From Paraflavitalea devenefica (lineage in GTDB: Bacteria; Bacteroidota; Bacteroidia; Chitinophagales; Chitinophagaceae), in contig NZ_JAARML010000002.1 in assembly GCF_011759375.1 (NCBI RefSeq), positions 2,170,001 through 2,234,000 of the forward strand: a stretch of 64,000 nucleotides of DNA, read 5' to 3'. The position numbers and the translations under genes are program-made. Positions 50,465 to 60,087 of the stretch are shown one piece after another. Numbering within the stretch: the first letter of the stretch is position 1; each line of letters starts with the position of its first letter. Under the pieces are notes generated by a model. The model searched no databases. It was not told where the DNA came from and worked only from the letters and a program-made list of their open reading frames with translations.

Positions 50465-51127
50465 CTAAAGGGTAGGGTCCATCAACTGGTGGCGCAGGGC
50501 AAAGATCACCAGCCCGGCAGTATTGCGGGCGCCTGTTTTCAGCAACAGGTTATTGCGGTGGCCTTCCACGGTCCGCTCACTCAGGAACAGGGCAGTGGCT
50601 ATTTCAGGGGTGGTATATTCCTTGCAGATCAGGCCCAGCACTTCTTTTTCGCGCCGGGTAAGCGACCCCGGTATATCTATATAAAACTTTTTGCCTTTGG
50701 TCTGCAGGCCCTGCTGCATGGTGCGCATCACTTCTTCCGCAAAATAAAAACCATTGTTGTACACGGCCGTGATGGCTTTGTTCACTTCTTCCAGCGTACT
50801 GCTTTTAGACAGGTAGCCATTGATGCCTTTTTCGATCATGTAAATAATATGGCGCGCCTCACAATGCACGGAAAGGATGATCACCTTCAGGGCTGGGAAC
50901 CCAGCCTGTATCTTAGCGGTGGTTTCCACACCATTCATGCCCGGCATATCAAGGTCCAGCAGCACCACATCCGGCAGCTCCGCCGCTGCATTGATGGCCA
51001 GCAATAACTGGTGGCCGTTTTCCGCCTCGATGCTCACCTGTATGGTAGGCAACTGATTGATATTGGATACCAGGCACTGCCGGAACAATTGCTGGTCATC
51101 TGCCACGGCTATCTTGATCACTTTCAT
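50465..51127 (-). CDS. NarL/FixJ-type response regulator
   Basis: 220 aa. Receiver domain 1-120: KIAVADDQQLFRQ with the acidic pair, phospho-acceptor Asp near 57 in DVVLLDLDMPGMNG, Lys-containing ...GINGYLSKSS near 110. LuxR-type helix-turn-helix in the C-terminal 65 residues: SLTRREKEVLGLICKEYTTPEIATALFLSERTVEGHRNNLLLKTG. Overlaps the kinase stop by 4 bp (ATGA), so kinase and regulator form a two-component system. It is immediately upstream of the duplicated-pair/giant-gene set on the same strand and is the natural candidate to control it. Confidence 0.93.
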   Translation of the reverse strand: MKVIKIAVADDQQLFRQCLVSNINQLPTIQVSIEAENGHQLLLAINAAAELPDVVLLDLDMPGMNGVETTAKIQAGFPALKVIILSVHCEARHIIYMIEKGINGYLSKSSTLEEVNKAITAVYNNGFYFAEEVMRTMQQGLQTKGKKFYIDIPGSLTRREKEVLGLICKEYTTPEIATALFLSERTVEGHRNNLLLKTGARNTAGLVIFALRHQLMDPTL

Positions 51128-51924
51128 AACGCGTCATTTATCGGTATATCAATATAAGCGGTTACGCCCTGGCCGGGTGCAGTAATGTACTGGTATCGGG
51201 CCTTCAGCATACTAATACGGCTTTCAATATTGCGCAGGCCATGTCCCTGTAAGCGGTCCATGCCCTTCAGGTCAAAGCCACACCCGTTGTCCTGGTAGCT
51301 GAGCTGCAGGCCAGTGGCCGTGGCTTCCAGGTTAATGGCAATACGGGTAGCGGCAGCATACTTGATCGTATTGCCTGCCAGCTCCTGCAGGATACGGTAA
51401 ATATGCAGGCTTACGGGGTCGGGCAGCGCCGGCAGGGGGTCGGTATGTTCAAAATTGATCTCCAGCGCGCCGGCCGCCGCCAGGCGGTCGCACAGGCCCT
51501 GGATAGTGGTGGCCAATCCGAAAATATCAAAGCCATAAGGGATCATATCATAAGTGATGGTCCGGGTATTGGATAGTCCGGTAGTGATCAGCTTACGCGC
51601 ATCTTCCAGTATCCCTTCGGGTTGCCCGCCGTTGCCATCCGTACGGAGCTGTTGCAGCTTCCATAACAGGGTGGAAAACACATTGCCGATATCATCATGC
51701 AGGTCTTTGGCAATCCGCCTGCGTTCGGCTTCCAGCATCGCTATATTATTGTGCAGCAGCTCTTCCTTGTGCTTCATTTCCAGGTCATACAATTCCGTTT
51801 GCTTATGCATCAGCCTGCGCTGGTACAGCATAAAAAAAGTGATCACCCCGCCGGCCAGTATCATCATGCCCAGCGTGCCGCTGAACAGGAAAATGAAAAT
51901 ATCTACTTCCTTCGCTGCTTCCAT
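51124..51924 (-). CDS. Membrane histidine kinase, HisKA_3 (NarX/DegS-like) type
   Basis: 266 aa. One N-terminal transmembrane helix (FIFLFSGTLGMMILAGGVITFFML), a short coiled-coil (ELYDLEMKHKEELLHNNIAMLEAE), then the dimerisation/phospho-acceptor helix with ERRRIAKDLHDDIGNVFSTLL, His near 75, and an ATPase domain (LQELAGNTIKYAAATRI; GLQLSYQDNGCGFDLKGM; GHGLRNIESRI). No periplasmic sensor domain; its signal may come through the 7-TM protein whose gene overlaps it by 22 bp. Confidence 0.92.
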   Translation of the reverse strand: MEAAKEVDIFIFLFSGTLGMMILAGGVITFFMLYQRRLMHKQTELYDLEMKHKEELLHNNIAMLEAERRRIAKDLHDDIGNVFSTLLWKLQQLRTDGNGGQPEGILEDARKLITTGLSNTRTITYDMIPYGFDIFGLATTIQGLCDRLAAAGALEINFEHTDPLPALPDPVSLHIYRILQELAGNTIKYAAATRIAINLEATATGLQLSYQDNGCGFDLKGMDRLQGHGLRNIESRISMLKARYQYITAPGQGVTAYIDIPINDAL

Positions 51925-52553
51925 AACCCGATCGTTATAAACGTGTACAAAAGGATATTAAAAAAAGCATGCAGGGTCCAGATGTCCATCCGCAATTGCT
52001 TATATTCAGGTCCACGGATATAATTGCTCAGCGTGAACAACAACAGGGAACCGGAAAAATAGATCAGCAGTCCTGTATTGATCCAGAAATAAGGCGACCG
52101 TTCGGGCTTATGGATCCTGGCCTCGCTCAGCATCTTGTAGAAAAAAGCGATCGCGCAGGCGATCATGATCACGGCCTCAATACTTCTTGCATACGTATTG
52201 TTTTGCGTGAGTGGTTGCAGTAGCATGGAATTGATCACGGCAAAAACCAGGAAAGAAAGGAATACATACAGGAATACCCTGAGGGGAATGCGCTCCCGCC
52301 ATAAATAACTATAAAACCACAGCAGCATGCCGCATTCCTCTACAGTATAAATATGCAGCAGGAACAGGTTGTTGATGCGGTAATGCCATAGCAGGGTGGC
52401 GGCCAGTTCTGTAACGGCCGCCACCAATACATGAATAGTAATGATCCTGAGCGCGCCGGGCAAAGCCCGGAATTGCCACAAGCCCAGCAGCAGGGGTGGC
52501 GCCAACGCATAAGGCGCCACGGAGAAAATGATCTGTTTCAGACTATGAAACAT
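51903..52553 (-). CDS. Seven-helix integral membrane protein linked to the kinase
   Basis: 216 aa with about seven hydrophobic helices (VAPYALAPPLLLGLW; GALRIITIHVLVAAVTELAATLLW; FLYVFLSFLVFAVINSMLL; WINTGLLIYFSGSLLLFTLS, and others), ending in a basic cytoplasmic tail (KQRRK). Similar proteins commonly precede sensor kinases in Bacteroidota, and this gene overlaps the kinase start by 22 bp. Likely a sensor or partner of the kinase; the ligand is unknown. Confidence 0.8.
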   Translation of the reverse strand: MFHSLKQIIFSVAPYALAPPLLLGLWQFRALPGALRIITIHVLVAAVTELAATLLWHYRINNLFLLHIYTVEECGMLLWFYSYLWRERIPLRVFLYVFLSFLVFAVINSMLLQPLTQNNTYARSIEAVIMIACAIAFFYKMLSEARIHKPERSPYFWINTGLLIYFSGSLLLFTLSNYIRGPEYKQLRMDIWTLHAFFNILLYTFITIGLWKQRRK

Positions 52554-52603
52554 GGGTGTTGATCGTCAGGTGTCCCTCTTACAGGAAATAAAGTTGTTCA
52601 CAC

Positions 52604-52957
52604 TTAGTCATGGCTCAGCGGACTTTCATTGTCGCAGGTATCCGGACAGGGGTGGGTGAAATCATACGTTCCCGGCCGCTCAATATTCTTGCTGTCCACA
52701 TACGTTAAAATATCATGCCCTTCATCGTCAACACCGATCAGTACCAATGCTTCTGCGCCCTGGGAATTGATGCCAAAATAAATACGTATCTGCGATGGCT
52801 TGAAGTCGGGTATCTTTTTGCCATATTCATCAATGATATCATTCAACTCAGCGACGTCAATGGTAAAGGCCTTAATATTATGCCCCTGCGTCCTCCAGCG
52901 GCGTGTGTATTCAATGGCAGTGAGCAGGGGAAGACTGTAAAGACTGTTTGTAGACAT
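52604..52957 (-). CDS. Small protein of unknown function at the head of the regulator genes
   Basis: 117 aa, soluble, acidic. N-terminal TAIEYTRRWRTQGHNIKAFT, a central IRIYFGINSQGAEALVLIGVD strand pair and a C-terminal HPCPDTCDNE with two close cysteines that could bind metal or form a disulfide. I recall similar uncharacterised Bacteroidota proteins, but no function. Same strand as, and 50 bp upstream of, the 7-TM gene. Confidence 0.65.
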   Translation of the reverse strand: MSTNSLYSLPLLTAIEYTRRWRTQGHNIKAFTIDVAELNDIIDEYGKKIPDFKPSQIRIYFGINSQGAEALVLIGVDDEGHDILTYVDSKNIERPGTYDFTHPCPDTCDNESPLSHD

Positions 52958-53228
52958 ATAGGTGATTTTTAGGTATCAGGGTATTTGCAGGTTCATAAAG
53001 TCAATAAACCAATTGTTTCATGTATGGGTATGAGTGGGTCAGACCATTGAATAAATGGACTACATAGGATTACTGCATGGGTTACGAAAAAAAGAGGAGT
53101 AGTAACTATCCGGGCTATTCGGTAGCAGAAGTGACAGTCGTCAAAAGTAGCTGTTTTTTGTAAGCACGCCAATAAGTGTAAAACCTGATCCCAAATGGGC
53201 GGAAATCATTATTTTGCTGCCCATTAAC

Positions 53229-53840
53229 GTGGCTGCCACAGAGCAAACATATAATGAACATCGCTTATTGCAGGAGTTACAACAGGGGCGCAGCCAGGCC
53301 TTCCTGGAGTTGTACAATATATACCATCCCGCCCTGTACCATTATGTGCTGCGCTTTGTGAAATCACCTGCCATTGCAGAAGATATCCTGCAGGACGTAT
53401 TCCTGAAGATATGGGAGATCAGGGAACGCATCAATCCCGACCTTTCTTTTAAGGCCTATCTCTACCGCATTTCCCGCAACAGCGTGTTCAAGCTCATGAA
53501 AAAAATAGCTGTCGATGAAAACCTGCGCCTCCAGGTAATGCAGCAGTTCCGGCAAACCGTGTCAGATGCCGATCTCAAGGTAAGCTGGCAGCAGTATGAA
53601 GCCATATTACAGGCAGCCATTGCTAATTTATCGCCGCAGCGGCAAAAAGTGTTCCTCCTGTGCCGGGAGGAAGGCAAAACCTATGAACAGGTGGCCGCCG
53701 AACTGAATATTTCCCGCCATACGGTGAAAGAGCACATGGTGCTGGCCATGAAGTCTATTAAAGAATATTTTGAACAATACGGCAATACCCCGCTCAGTTT
53801 CACCCTGTTATTGTTTTTAAGCACGGACGTTCCTCTATAA
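53229..53840 (+). CDS. ECF RNA polymerase sigma factor, FecI-like
   Basis: 203 aa from GTG 53229 (TTG 53214 also possible; no upstream ATG). Sigma-70 region 2 around residues 25-90 (ALYHYVLRFVKSPAIAEDILQDVFLKIWEI) and region 4 at 135-190 (SPQRQKVFLLCREEGKTYEQVAAELNISRHTVKEHMVLAM). It starts a FecI-FecR-SusC(STN) set, so by family it is held inactive by the anti-sigma factor until the SusC receptor binds its glycan. Confidence 0.92.
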   Translation: MAATEQTYNEHRLLQELQQGRSQAFLELYNIYHPALYHYVLRFVKSPAIAEDILQDVFLKIWEIRERINPDLSFKAYLYRISRNSVFKLMKKIAVDENLRLQVMQQFRQTVSDADLKVSWQQYEAILQAAIANLSPQRQKVFLLCREEGKTYEQVAAELNISRHTVKEHMVLAMKSIKEYFEQYGNTPLSFTLLLFLSTDVPL

Positions 53841-53912
53841 ATATTTTTACACAGACCCACCCTCCATCCTCATTTCTGGATATTATATGTTCTACATATT
53901 CAATATTTGCGT

Positions 53913-55133
53913 ATGGCGGAGGAAATGGACTACTACAAACAACTGTTACAGCGGTACCTGGATAATGATTGCACCCCGCAGGAGGTGGAAGAAGTACTGC
54001 ATTTTTTGCAGCAGGATGCTGCCGGCAAGGTCTTATTGGAGCAGATGCAGGCCGAGTTTGAGGCAGCCATGGAACTGGCAGTCCCGGCAATTTCGGCATC
54101 TGTCAGCATGAACCTTCACCGGCGGTTAACAGAAAAGATCGGTCCCGGCCCTGCCCGGCCCTTTTACCGCAGGTTACTTTTCAGGATAGCAGCAGCAGCC
54201 CTGCTGGTGCTCCTGGTAGGGGCGGGTACGTATTACCTGTTTCTTAAAACGCAGCCGAAAAAAGAGACTGCCGGTAACAATCACCCAGCAACTCCTGTAC
54301 AGTTCACCCCGCCCGGCCGCAATAAGGCCTATATCACCACGTCCAATGGCCAGCAAATAATACTGGACAGCGCCGTCAATGGAACTTTAGCCCAACAGGG
54401 TAACGCCAATATTATGCAGTTAGCAGATGATCAGGTAATATACCGCGCAGACTCCCCACTAGCCACTAGCCACTCGCCACTTGCCTATAACACTCTCACC
54501 GTGCCCAGAGGCGGCAGAATGGTCACCCTCACGCTGGCCGACGGTACCCGGGTATGGGTCAATGCCGCTTCTTCTATCCGGTATCCTACGGTATTTACCA
54601 GTCATGAAAGGATGGTAGAACTCACCGGCGAAGCGTATTTCGAAGTAACGCACGACCGGGACAGGCCTTTTGCCGTACGCACGTCGCAGGTGGCGGTGCA
54701 GGTGCTGGGCACCCGGTTCAATGTGAGCGCTTATGAAGAGGACGGGCAGCAACAGGTAGTACTGGTAGATGGGAGCGTGAAAGTGACGGCAAACGGCTCA
54801 CATCCCGCAGCTTACAGCGCGCAGCTTCTGCCAAACCAAATGGCCGGCTATACCAACGGCGGCCAATTAATAGTGACGGCCGTTAACACGGAAGAATACA
54901 CCTCCTGGACAAAAGGATACCTCCTGTTAAAACGTACCCCCTGGGAGCAGCTCATGCGGCGGCTGTCCAGGCATTATGATGTAAATATCAATACCCATAT
55001 ACCGGCTTTTAAAGAAGAGACCTTTTCCGGTCGCCTTGACCTTCAGGCTAACCTCGAAGATATGATGAACCTGATCTGTACGGGTACGCCGTTCATCTAT
55101 CAACCCACAGAAAGAAAGCTGATCCGCCGGTAA
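53913..55133 (+). CDS. FecR-family anti-sigma factor
   Basis: 406 aa from ATG 53913. Cytoplasmic N-terminal part ~1-85 binds sigma; one transmembrane helix at ~88-110 (FRIAAAALLVLLVGAGTYYLFL); periplasmic FecR domain with YNTLTVPRGGRMVTLTLADG near 190 and LTGEAYFEVTHDRDRPFAV near 238; C-terminal DUF4974-like part (LMRRLSRHYDVNINTHIPAF). Between transmembrane helix and FecR domain a 28-nt heptamer repeat array encodes a short SPLATSHSPLA segment. Unit length 7 is not a multiple of 3, so a copy-number change would break the frame. Confidence 0.92.
   Translation: MAEEMDYYKQLLQRYLDNDCTPQEVEEVLHFLQQDAAGKVLLEQMQAEFEAAMELAVPAISASVSMNLHRRLTEKIGPGPARPFYRRLLFRIAAAALLVLLVGAGTYYLFLKTQPKKETAGNNHPATPVQFTPPGRNKAYITTSNGQQIILDSAVNGTLAQQGNANIMQLADDQVIYRADSPLATSHSPLAYNTLTVPRGGRMVTLTLADGTRVWVNAASSIRYPTVFTSHERMVELTGEAYFEVTHDRDRPFAVRTSQVAVQVLGTRFNVSAYEEDGQQQVVLVDGSVKVTANGSHPAAYSAQLLPNQMAGYTNGGQLIVTAVNTEEYTSWTKGYLLLKRTPWEQLMRRLSRHYDVNINTHIPAFKEETFSGRLDLQANLEDMMNLICTGTPFIYQPTERKLIRR
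54456..54483 (+). repeat. Heptanucleotide tandem repeat inside the anti-sigma gene, 4 units
   Basis: Units CCACTAG, CCACTAG, CCACTCG, CCACTTG, followed by CC. Same consensus family as 13840-13874. In frame at present, but each unit lost or gained would shift the reading frame of the anti-sigma factor. Confidence 0.85.
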
Positions 55134-55176
55134 TGAAAATGCAACTACTAATAAATTAAATCAACCCTGCTAACGT

Positions 55177-58100
55177 ATGAGAATGCATCACTCCCCATGC
55201 TGGTACCAAAAGCATCGGCAACTGTTATTGTTGAGAATCAAATGCACCATCCTCCTGTTGTTTATCGGCCTGTTGAGCATGGCCGAAAAGACCTGGTCGC
55301 AAAGCACCCGTATCAACCTGCAACTGCGCAAGGCCACTTTGCCGGAGCTATTTGAAAGTATACAGAAGCAAACAGACTACCTGATCTTTTACCGGGATAA
55401 CCTGGTGAAAAAAGAAAAGAATGTAAGCCTCGACTTTGATGTTAAGAATATGCCGGTGGCAGATATTCTTAACAAGGCATTGGATAAAACATCCCTTACG
55501 TATAAAATAAGCGGCCGGCAGATCATCATTATGCCAAAGGAAACCCCGCCTTCCGGCCAGCGGGCCGATAGCCTGCTGACCATCCGGGGCCGTGTGTATG
55601 ATACGAAAGAACCTCCGGGTGTACTGGCCGATGTAACTGTAACAGTGAAGGGCGCCACGGCCACCACCACTGATGCAGATGGTTATTTTACCATCAAGGC
55701 TAAAAAGTACGACGTGCTGGTGTTTTCCAGGGTGGGCTTTAAGAGCTTTGAATATACGATATCCGGCAGCGATAATTCCCTCAATATTGCCCTGAAAGAA
55801 GAAGTAGGCAACCTGGAACAGGTAGTGGTGGTGGGCCTTTCGGAGCAGAAGAAGAAACACATTGCCAGCGCTGTGTCCTCGCTCAATGTGGCTTCCAATA
55901 TCACCGGCAAACCCATTACCACTTTATCACAATCCTTACAGGGGGGCGTTACGGGGCTGCAGGTGACCCAGGGCTCCGGCCTGCCGGGCGGCGATGCCGC
56001 TACCATCAAGATCAGGGGCATCAGCACGCTGGGCAACTCCAACCCGCTGGTACTGGTAGATGGTATCCCGATGGACATGAACCATATTGACCCGGTAACG
56101 GTAGAAAGTGTGACGGTGCTGAAGGATGCGGCTGCCGCTGCCATTTATGGAGCAAGGGCTGCTAATGGTGTGATCGTGGTTACCACCAAAAGAGGTACAC
56201 CCGGTAAAGTGGCGGTCATCTATGATGGCTATGTGGGCATTCAAAGTCCGGCCAACTTACCCCGGCTCGTGGATGCGCCTACCTATATGCGCATGTACAA
56301 TGAAGGGCAGGTGAATGCCGGCCAGCAACCTTCCTTTACACAAACGGCTATTGACAGCACCATTGCCGGAACAGATCCCATTAAGTTTCCCAATACCGAC
56401 TGGGTTGACCTCATCATTGACCGGTCGGTGCCCATTACCAGCCATTCCTTATCGGTAAGCGGCGGCAACAATGTGGCGCGCTTTGCCTTAACCGGTAATT
56501 ACCTCTATCAAAAAGGCATGATACCGGTGAACAATACCAGCCGGTGGAATATCCGGGCCAATACTTCCATTACGTTGAGTAAAAGTTTTGTGGTGAACCT
56601 CGACATGCTGGCCATCAAGAGAAATACCATTCAGCCCAACCGGCCCAGCGGTTCCAATGGCAACCGGATACTGGAAGATGTATACCGCGTGCCGCCCACC
56701 ATTTTGCCCAAATATCCTACCGTGAACGGAAGGGAGATCTACGGCCGTCATGTGGATATTGTGAACCCGCTGGCTTATGCCGAAAGGGGAGGATCCCGGA
56801 AATATGAAAGCGGGCAAACCAGTATTAACCTGCAACCCAAATGGCGTGTGTTGCCCAACCTGAATGTACGCGGGCAATTCAGCTTTCGCCTGAACAGTGA
56901 TATCTACCGTGACAGCCGCGATGGTTATAACTTCTTTGATTACTATACCGGCCAACTGGTGCAAACATGGACCACCCAAAGAACGCCCACACAGGCCAGG
57001 ACCACCTATTATTATGTAGGCGCCAATGCTGATTATACACTCAACCTGGGCGATCATATGCTGTTTGCCATGGCCGGGTACTCACAGGAAGAGAACAACT
57101 CCGGCAACTGGGATGTATCGTCCCTGATATCAGGCTATGCCAAGCTCAATTATTCTTATCAAAGCAAATACCTCCTGGAAGGCACTATCCGTACGGATGG
57201 ATCGTCCAGGTTTGCGCAAGGCCACCGGGTAGGTTATTTCCCTTCCGTAGCGGTTGGCTGGAATGTGCACAACGAAGCCTTTTTCAAAAACGTAAAGTTG
57301 ATCAACAACCTCAAGCTGCGGGCTTCTTATGGTCAGTTGGGGAATGAGAATATAGACCTGTACCAGTATCAAACGCTCATCAGCACCTCCAATGGGGTGG
57401 AAAGCACGTATGGTAATCCCAACATCACCTGGGAAACGGTGAACATGCTGGATATTGGTATGGACCTGGGACTATTCCCCGGTAATAAGCTGGAGCTTAC
57501 CTTCGATTATTATGACAAAGTAACCAATGACATCATCCTGTATCCTCCCTTACCGTTGGTAGGCGGCTTTGAAGGGGTAGTGCCTGTCAATGCCGGAAAA
57601 GTGAAGAACAAAGGATGGGAACTGTCCCTGAATTATAACGGGAAATTGGGAAGGAACGTCAGTATCTCTGTAAGGCCCGGTGTAACATACAACACCAATA
57701 CCATCATGACGCTCAAAGGAGGGCCGTATGTAACAACAACTACGATTAACCAGGTGGGCAGCAGTATCGGCAGCCTGTATGGTTATAAAACTGCGGGCCT
57801 GTTGCAGGCCAGCGACTTTGACAACAATGGCGATCCTTTAATTCCTGTACTGCCCGGTTCCAAACCAGGGGATATCAAATACCTCGACATGGGGGAAAAG
57901 GACGGTAAGATCACATCAGACGATCAAACCCTGATCGGCAATCCCACACCACAACTGAATTATTTTTCCAACTTCCGGGTAGCGTATAAGGGATTTGACC
58001 TGGAGTTTTTATTACAGGGTACCGGCAAAAGCGAGGCGCCCTTGCTCGACATGTTTGCCCTGCCCCTGGATATGAGTAAGGATGGAGGTGTGCCTACCAG

Positions 58101-58425
58101 GTATTATTCCACCAATTATTGGACGCCGGAACGTACTGATGCACGCTTTCCCAGGATATCCATTGCGCCCGCCAATAACAAGCTGTCTTCTGATTTCTGG
58201 TTCCAGGATGCGGCTTATTTGCGGATAAAATACATCCAGTTGGGTTGTAACCTGAATGCTGCATTGATAAAACGGGCCGGTATCAGCTCCTTCCGGTTGT
58301 ATGCCAATGCGCAGAACCCTTTTACCATTACCCGGCTTAAGCTCACCGACCCTGAGAGCCGTGGTAACCAGTGGACGTATGGTATTATGAAAACCTACAC
58401 CGTGGGTGTAAACATTCAATTCTAA
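55177..58425 (+). CDS. SusC/RagA-family receptor with STN signalling domain
   Basis: 1082 aa. Long N-terminal region with a hydrophobic export segment (TILLLFIGLLSMAEKTWSQS), then the STN domain at ~45-120 (LRKATLPELFESIQKQTDYLIFY; ILNKALDKTSLTYKISGRQIII), the module that contacts the anti-sigma factor in FecA-like receptors. A CarboxypepD_reg-like beta sandwich (IRGRVYDTKEPPGVLADVTV) and the plug follow (VVVVGLSEQKKKHIASAVSS; LVDGIPMDMNHIDPVTVESV; AAAAAIYGARAANGVIVVTT); the barrel ends in TYGIMKTYTVGVNIQF. Directly after the anti-sigma gene and 10 bp before susD. Transports and signals an unidentified glycan or similar ligand. Confidence 0.95.
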   Translation: MRMHHSPCWYQKHRQLLLLRIKCTILLLFIGLLSMAEKTWSQSTRINLQLRKATLPELFESIQKQTDYLIFYRDNLVKKEKNVSLDFDVKNMPVADILNKALDKTSLTYKISGRQIIIMPKETPPSGQRADSLLTIRGRVYDTKEPPGVLADVTVTVKGATATTTDADGYFTIKAKKYDVLVFSRVGFKSFEYTISGSDNSLNIALKEEVGNLEQVVVVGLSEQKKKHIASAVSSLNVASNITGKPITTLSQSLQGGVTGLQVTQGSGLPGGDAATIKIRGISTLGNSNPLVLVDGIPMDMNHIDPVTVESVTVLKDAAAAAIYGARAANGVIVVTTKRGTPGKVAVIYDGYVGIQSPANLPRLVDAPTYMRMYNEGQVNAGQQPSFTQTAIDSTIAGTDPIKFPNTDWVDLIIDRSVPITSHSLSVSGGNNVARFALTGNYLYQKGMIPVNNTSRWNIRANTSITLSKSFVVNLDMLAIKRNTIQPNRPSGSNGNRILEDVYRVPPTILPKYPTVNGREIYGRHVDIVNPLAYAERGGSRKYESGQTSINLQPKWRVLPNLNVRGQFSFRLNSDIYRDSRDGYNFFDYYTGQLVQTWTTQRTPTQARTTYYYVGANADYTLNLGDHMLFAMAGYSQEENNSGNWDVSSLISGYAKLNYSYQSKYLLEGTIRTDGSSRFAQGHRVGYFPSVAVGWNVHNEAFFKNVKLINNLKLRASYGQLGNENIDLYQYQTLISTSNGVESTYGNPNITWETVNMLDIGMDLGLFPGNKLELTFDYYDKVTNDIILYPPLPLVGGFEGVVPVNAGKVKNKGWELSLNYNGKLGRNVSISVRPGVTYNTNTIMTLKGGPYVTTTTINQVGSSIGSLYGYKTAGLLQASDFDNNGDPLIPVLPGSKPGDIKYLDMGEKDGKITSDDQTLIGNPTPQLNYFSNFRVAYKGFDLEFLLQGTGKSEAPLLDMFALPLDMSKDGGVPTRYYSTNYWTPERTDARFPRISIAPANNKLSSDFWFQDAAYLRIKYIQLGCNLNAALIKRAGISSFRLYANAQNPFTITRLKLTDPESRGNQWTYGIMKTYTVGVNIQF

Positions 58426-58435
58426 TTACTACAAC

Positions 58436-60037
58436 ATGAAACAAACAACTTTCTATACAACGTTACTGATAGCCATACTGGCGTTGCCCGGTTGCAGCAA
58501 GTTCCTGGAGCATGACAATCCTACTGCTATCACCGATGATCAATGGTGGAATACCGCTACCGACGCGTTGAATGCGTTGAATGCCGTATATGTGGGTATT
58601 CCTGATGGGGCTTCGGGCCGGCAGTTGATGTTCCTGGCTGCTTTAAGTGATGAAGCGGTGGCCCGTCAAAGTACCCGGGGCGATTATGAGTCATTTGTAA
58701 AAGGATTGCACAATGTTTCCTGGAATGTGGGCGAAGGGATCTGGGAAGATGATTTCAAAGACATCCGCCGCGCCTGCCGGTTCCTGGAAAATGTAGACCG
58801 CTGTTTTATGGAGGAAGACCTGAAAACACGTTACAAATATGAAGCCAGGGCTTTAAGGGCTTATTATCATATGGAGCTGATGATGTTCTTTGGTGGTATT
58901 CCCATTGTAACGGCTTCTGTAACAACCGAGGGAAGTTACCTGAAAAGAAATACAGAAGAAGAAGTGTACAATTTTGTTGTAGAAGAGCTCACTGCCTGTG
59001 CGCCTCATTTGCCTACAGTGTATACAACGAATACCGATTATAAAAGAATTACGGAAGGCACCTGCTGGGCATTAATCAGTAAGCTGGCGCTGTTTTATAA
59101 AAAATATGAAGTGGCCAGGGATGCCGCCAAAAAGGTAATAGACCTTGGTGTGTATGAGTTGTACAAAAGCAGCAATCTCAAAAACAGTTATGCCGACCTG
59201 TTCCTGTATGCCGGCGAAGTGAATAAAGAGCGGATATTCTTCCGGGAAAATACCGGTAGTGGCGGACAATGGAATACCTTTGCCCCACAGGGAGTAGGCG
59301 GGAAGACCGTTGTTTCCCCCACGGCTGCAGCCGTGAATAATTACGAGACCAAACAAGGTAAGACGATCTGGGAATTAGGCCCCGATTCTGCAAAGATCTA
59401 CCAGAAAGACCCCAACTATAAAAGTAACCGTGATCCCCGGCTGGCTGCTTCACTGCTGCTGCCCGGTCAAACCTATTCATCCTATGTGTTGAAGCCTTTT
59501 GAAACGGCGCAAACCTATGCCGACCGGATTGGCGCGCAGAATGCCACAGCTACCGGCTTCTGGGTGAATAAGTACCTGGACCCTAAAGACAGGAATGCAG
59601 CGGCGGCTGCCCGCACACTGGATTATATGATCATCCGTTATGCAGAGGTATTGCTTAACTATGCCGAGGCGCTCATTGAACTGGACCAGTGGAATAACCC
59701 CGATGTGGTGAAATATATTAACGAAGTGCGTACCCGCGCTACCATGCCCAATGTGGATGTGACAACGTATAATTCGCAGGAAACACTCAGAACGTTGATA
59801 CGGCGCGAGCGGCAGGCAGAGCTGGCATTTGAAGGAGGCAGGTTCTTCGACATACGCCGCTGGGGCATCCTGGGTACGGTAATGAACGGACAGGTATACG
59901 GCGCCGTTGACCCCACTACCAATGAACCGATAAAAGTGGAAGTGCGCTCCTGCAATCCCGACCGTGATTACCGCTGGCCCATTCCTCAAAAGGAAATACT
60001 GGCCAACCCGAAGATGGAACAAAATGATAAGTATTGA
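58436..60037 (+). CDS. SusD/RagB-family glycan-binding lipoprotein
   Basis: 533 aa, lipoprotein signal MKQTTFYTTLLIAILALPGC, Cys20. SusD features include YEARALRAYYHMELMMFFGGIPIV, RYAEVLLNYAEALIEL and the C-terminal RRERQAELAFEGGRFFDIRRWG, then YRWPIPQKEILANPKMEQN. Partner of the STN-containing SusC 10 bp upstream. Confidence 0.95.
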   Translation: MKQTTFYTTLLIAILALPGCSKFLEHDNPTAITDDQWWNTATDALNALNAVYVGIPDGASGRQLMFLAALSDEAVARQSTRGDYESFVKGLHNVSWNVGEGIWEDDFKDIRRACRFLENVDRCFMEEDLKTRYKYEARALRAYYHMELMMFFGGIPIVTASVTTEGSYLKRNTEEEVYNFVVEELTACAPHLPTVYTTNTDYKRITEGTCWALISKLALFYKKYEVARDAAKKVIDLGVYELYKSSNLKNSYADLFLYAGEVNKERIFFRENTGSGGQWNTFAPQGVGGKTVVSPTAAAVNNYETKQGKTIWELGPDSAKIYQKDPNYKSNRDPRLAASLLLPGQTYSSYVLKPFETAQTYADRIGAQNATATGFWVNKYLDPKDRNAAAAARTLDYMIIRYAEVLLNYAEALIELDQWNNPDVVKYINEVRTRATMPNVDVTTYNSQETLRTLIRRERQAELAFEGGRFFDIRRWGILGTVMNGQVYGAVDPTTNEPIKVEVRSCNPDRDYRWPIPQKEILANPKMEQNDKY

Positions 60038-60087
60038 AAATAAACAGAAGCGGACTTGTAGTTATTTACGCTGCTACCCCCAAAGAA

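Noticed and set aside
54456..54483. CRISPR-like array
   Set aside because: Repeat unit is only 7 nt with no spacers, so it is a simple tandem repeat; no cas genes in the window.
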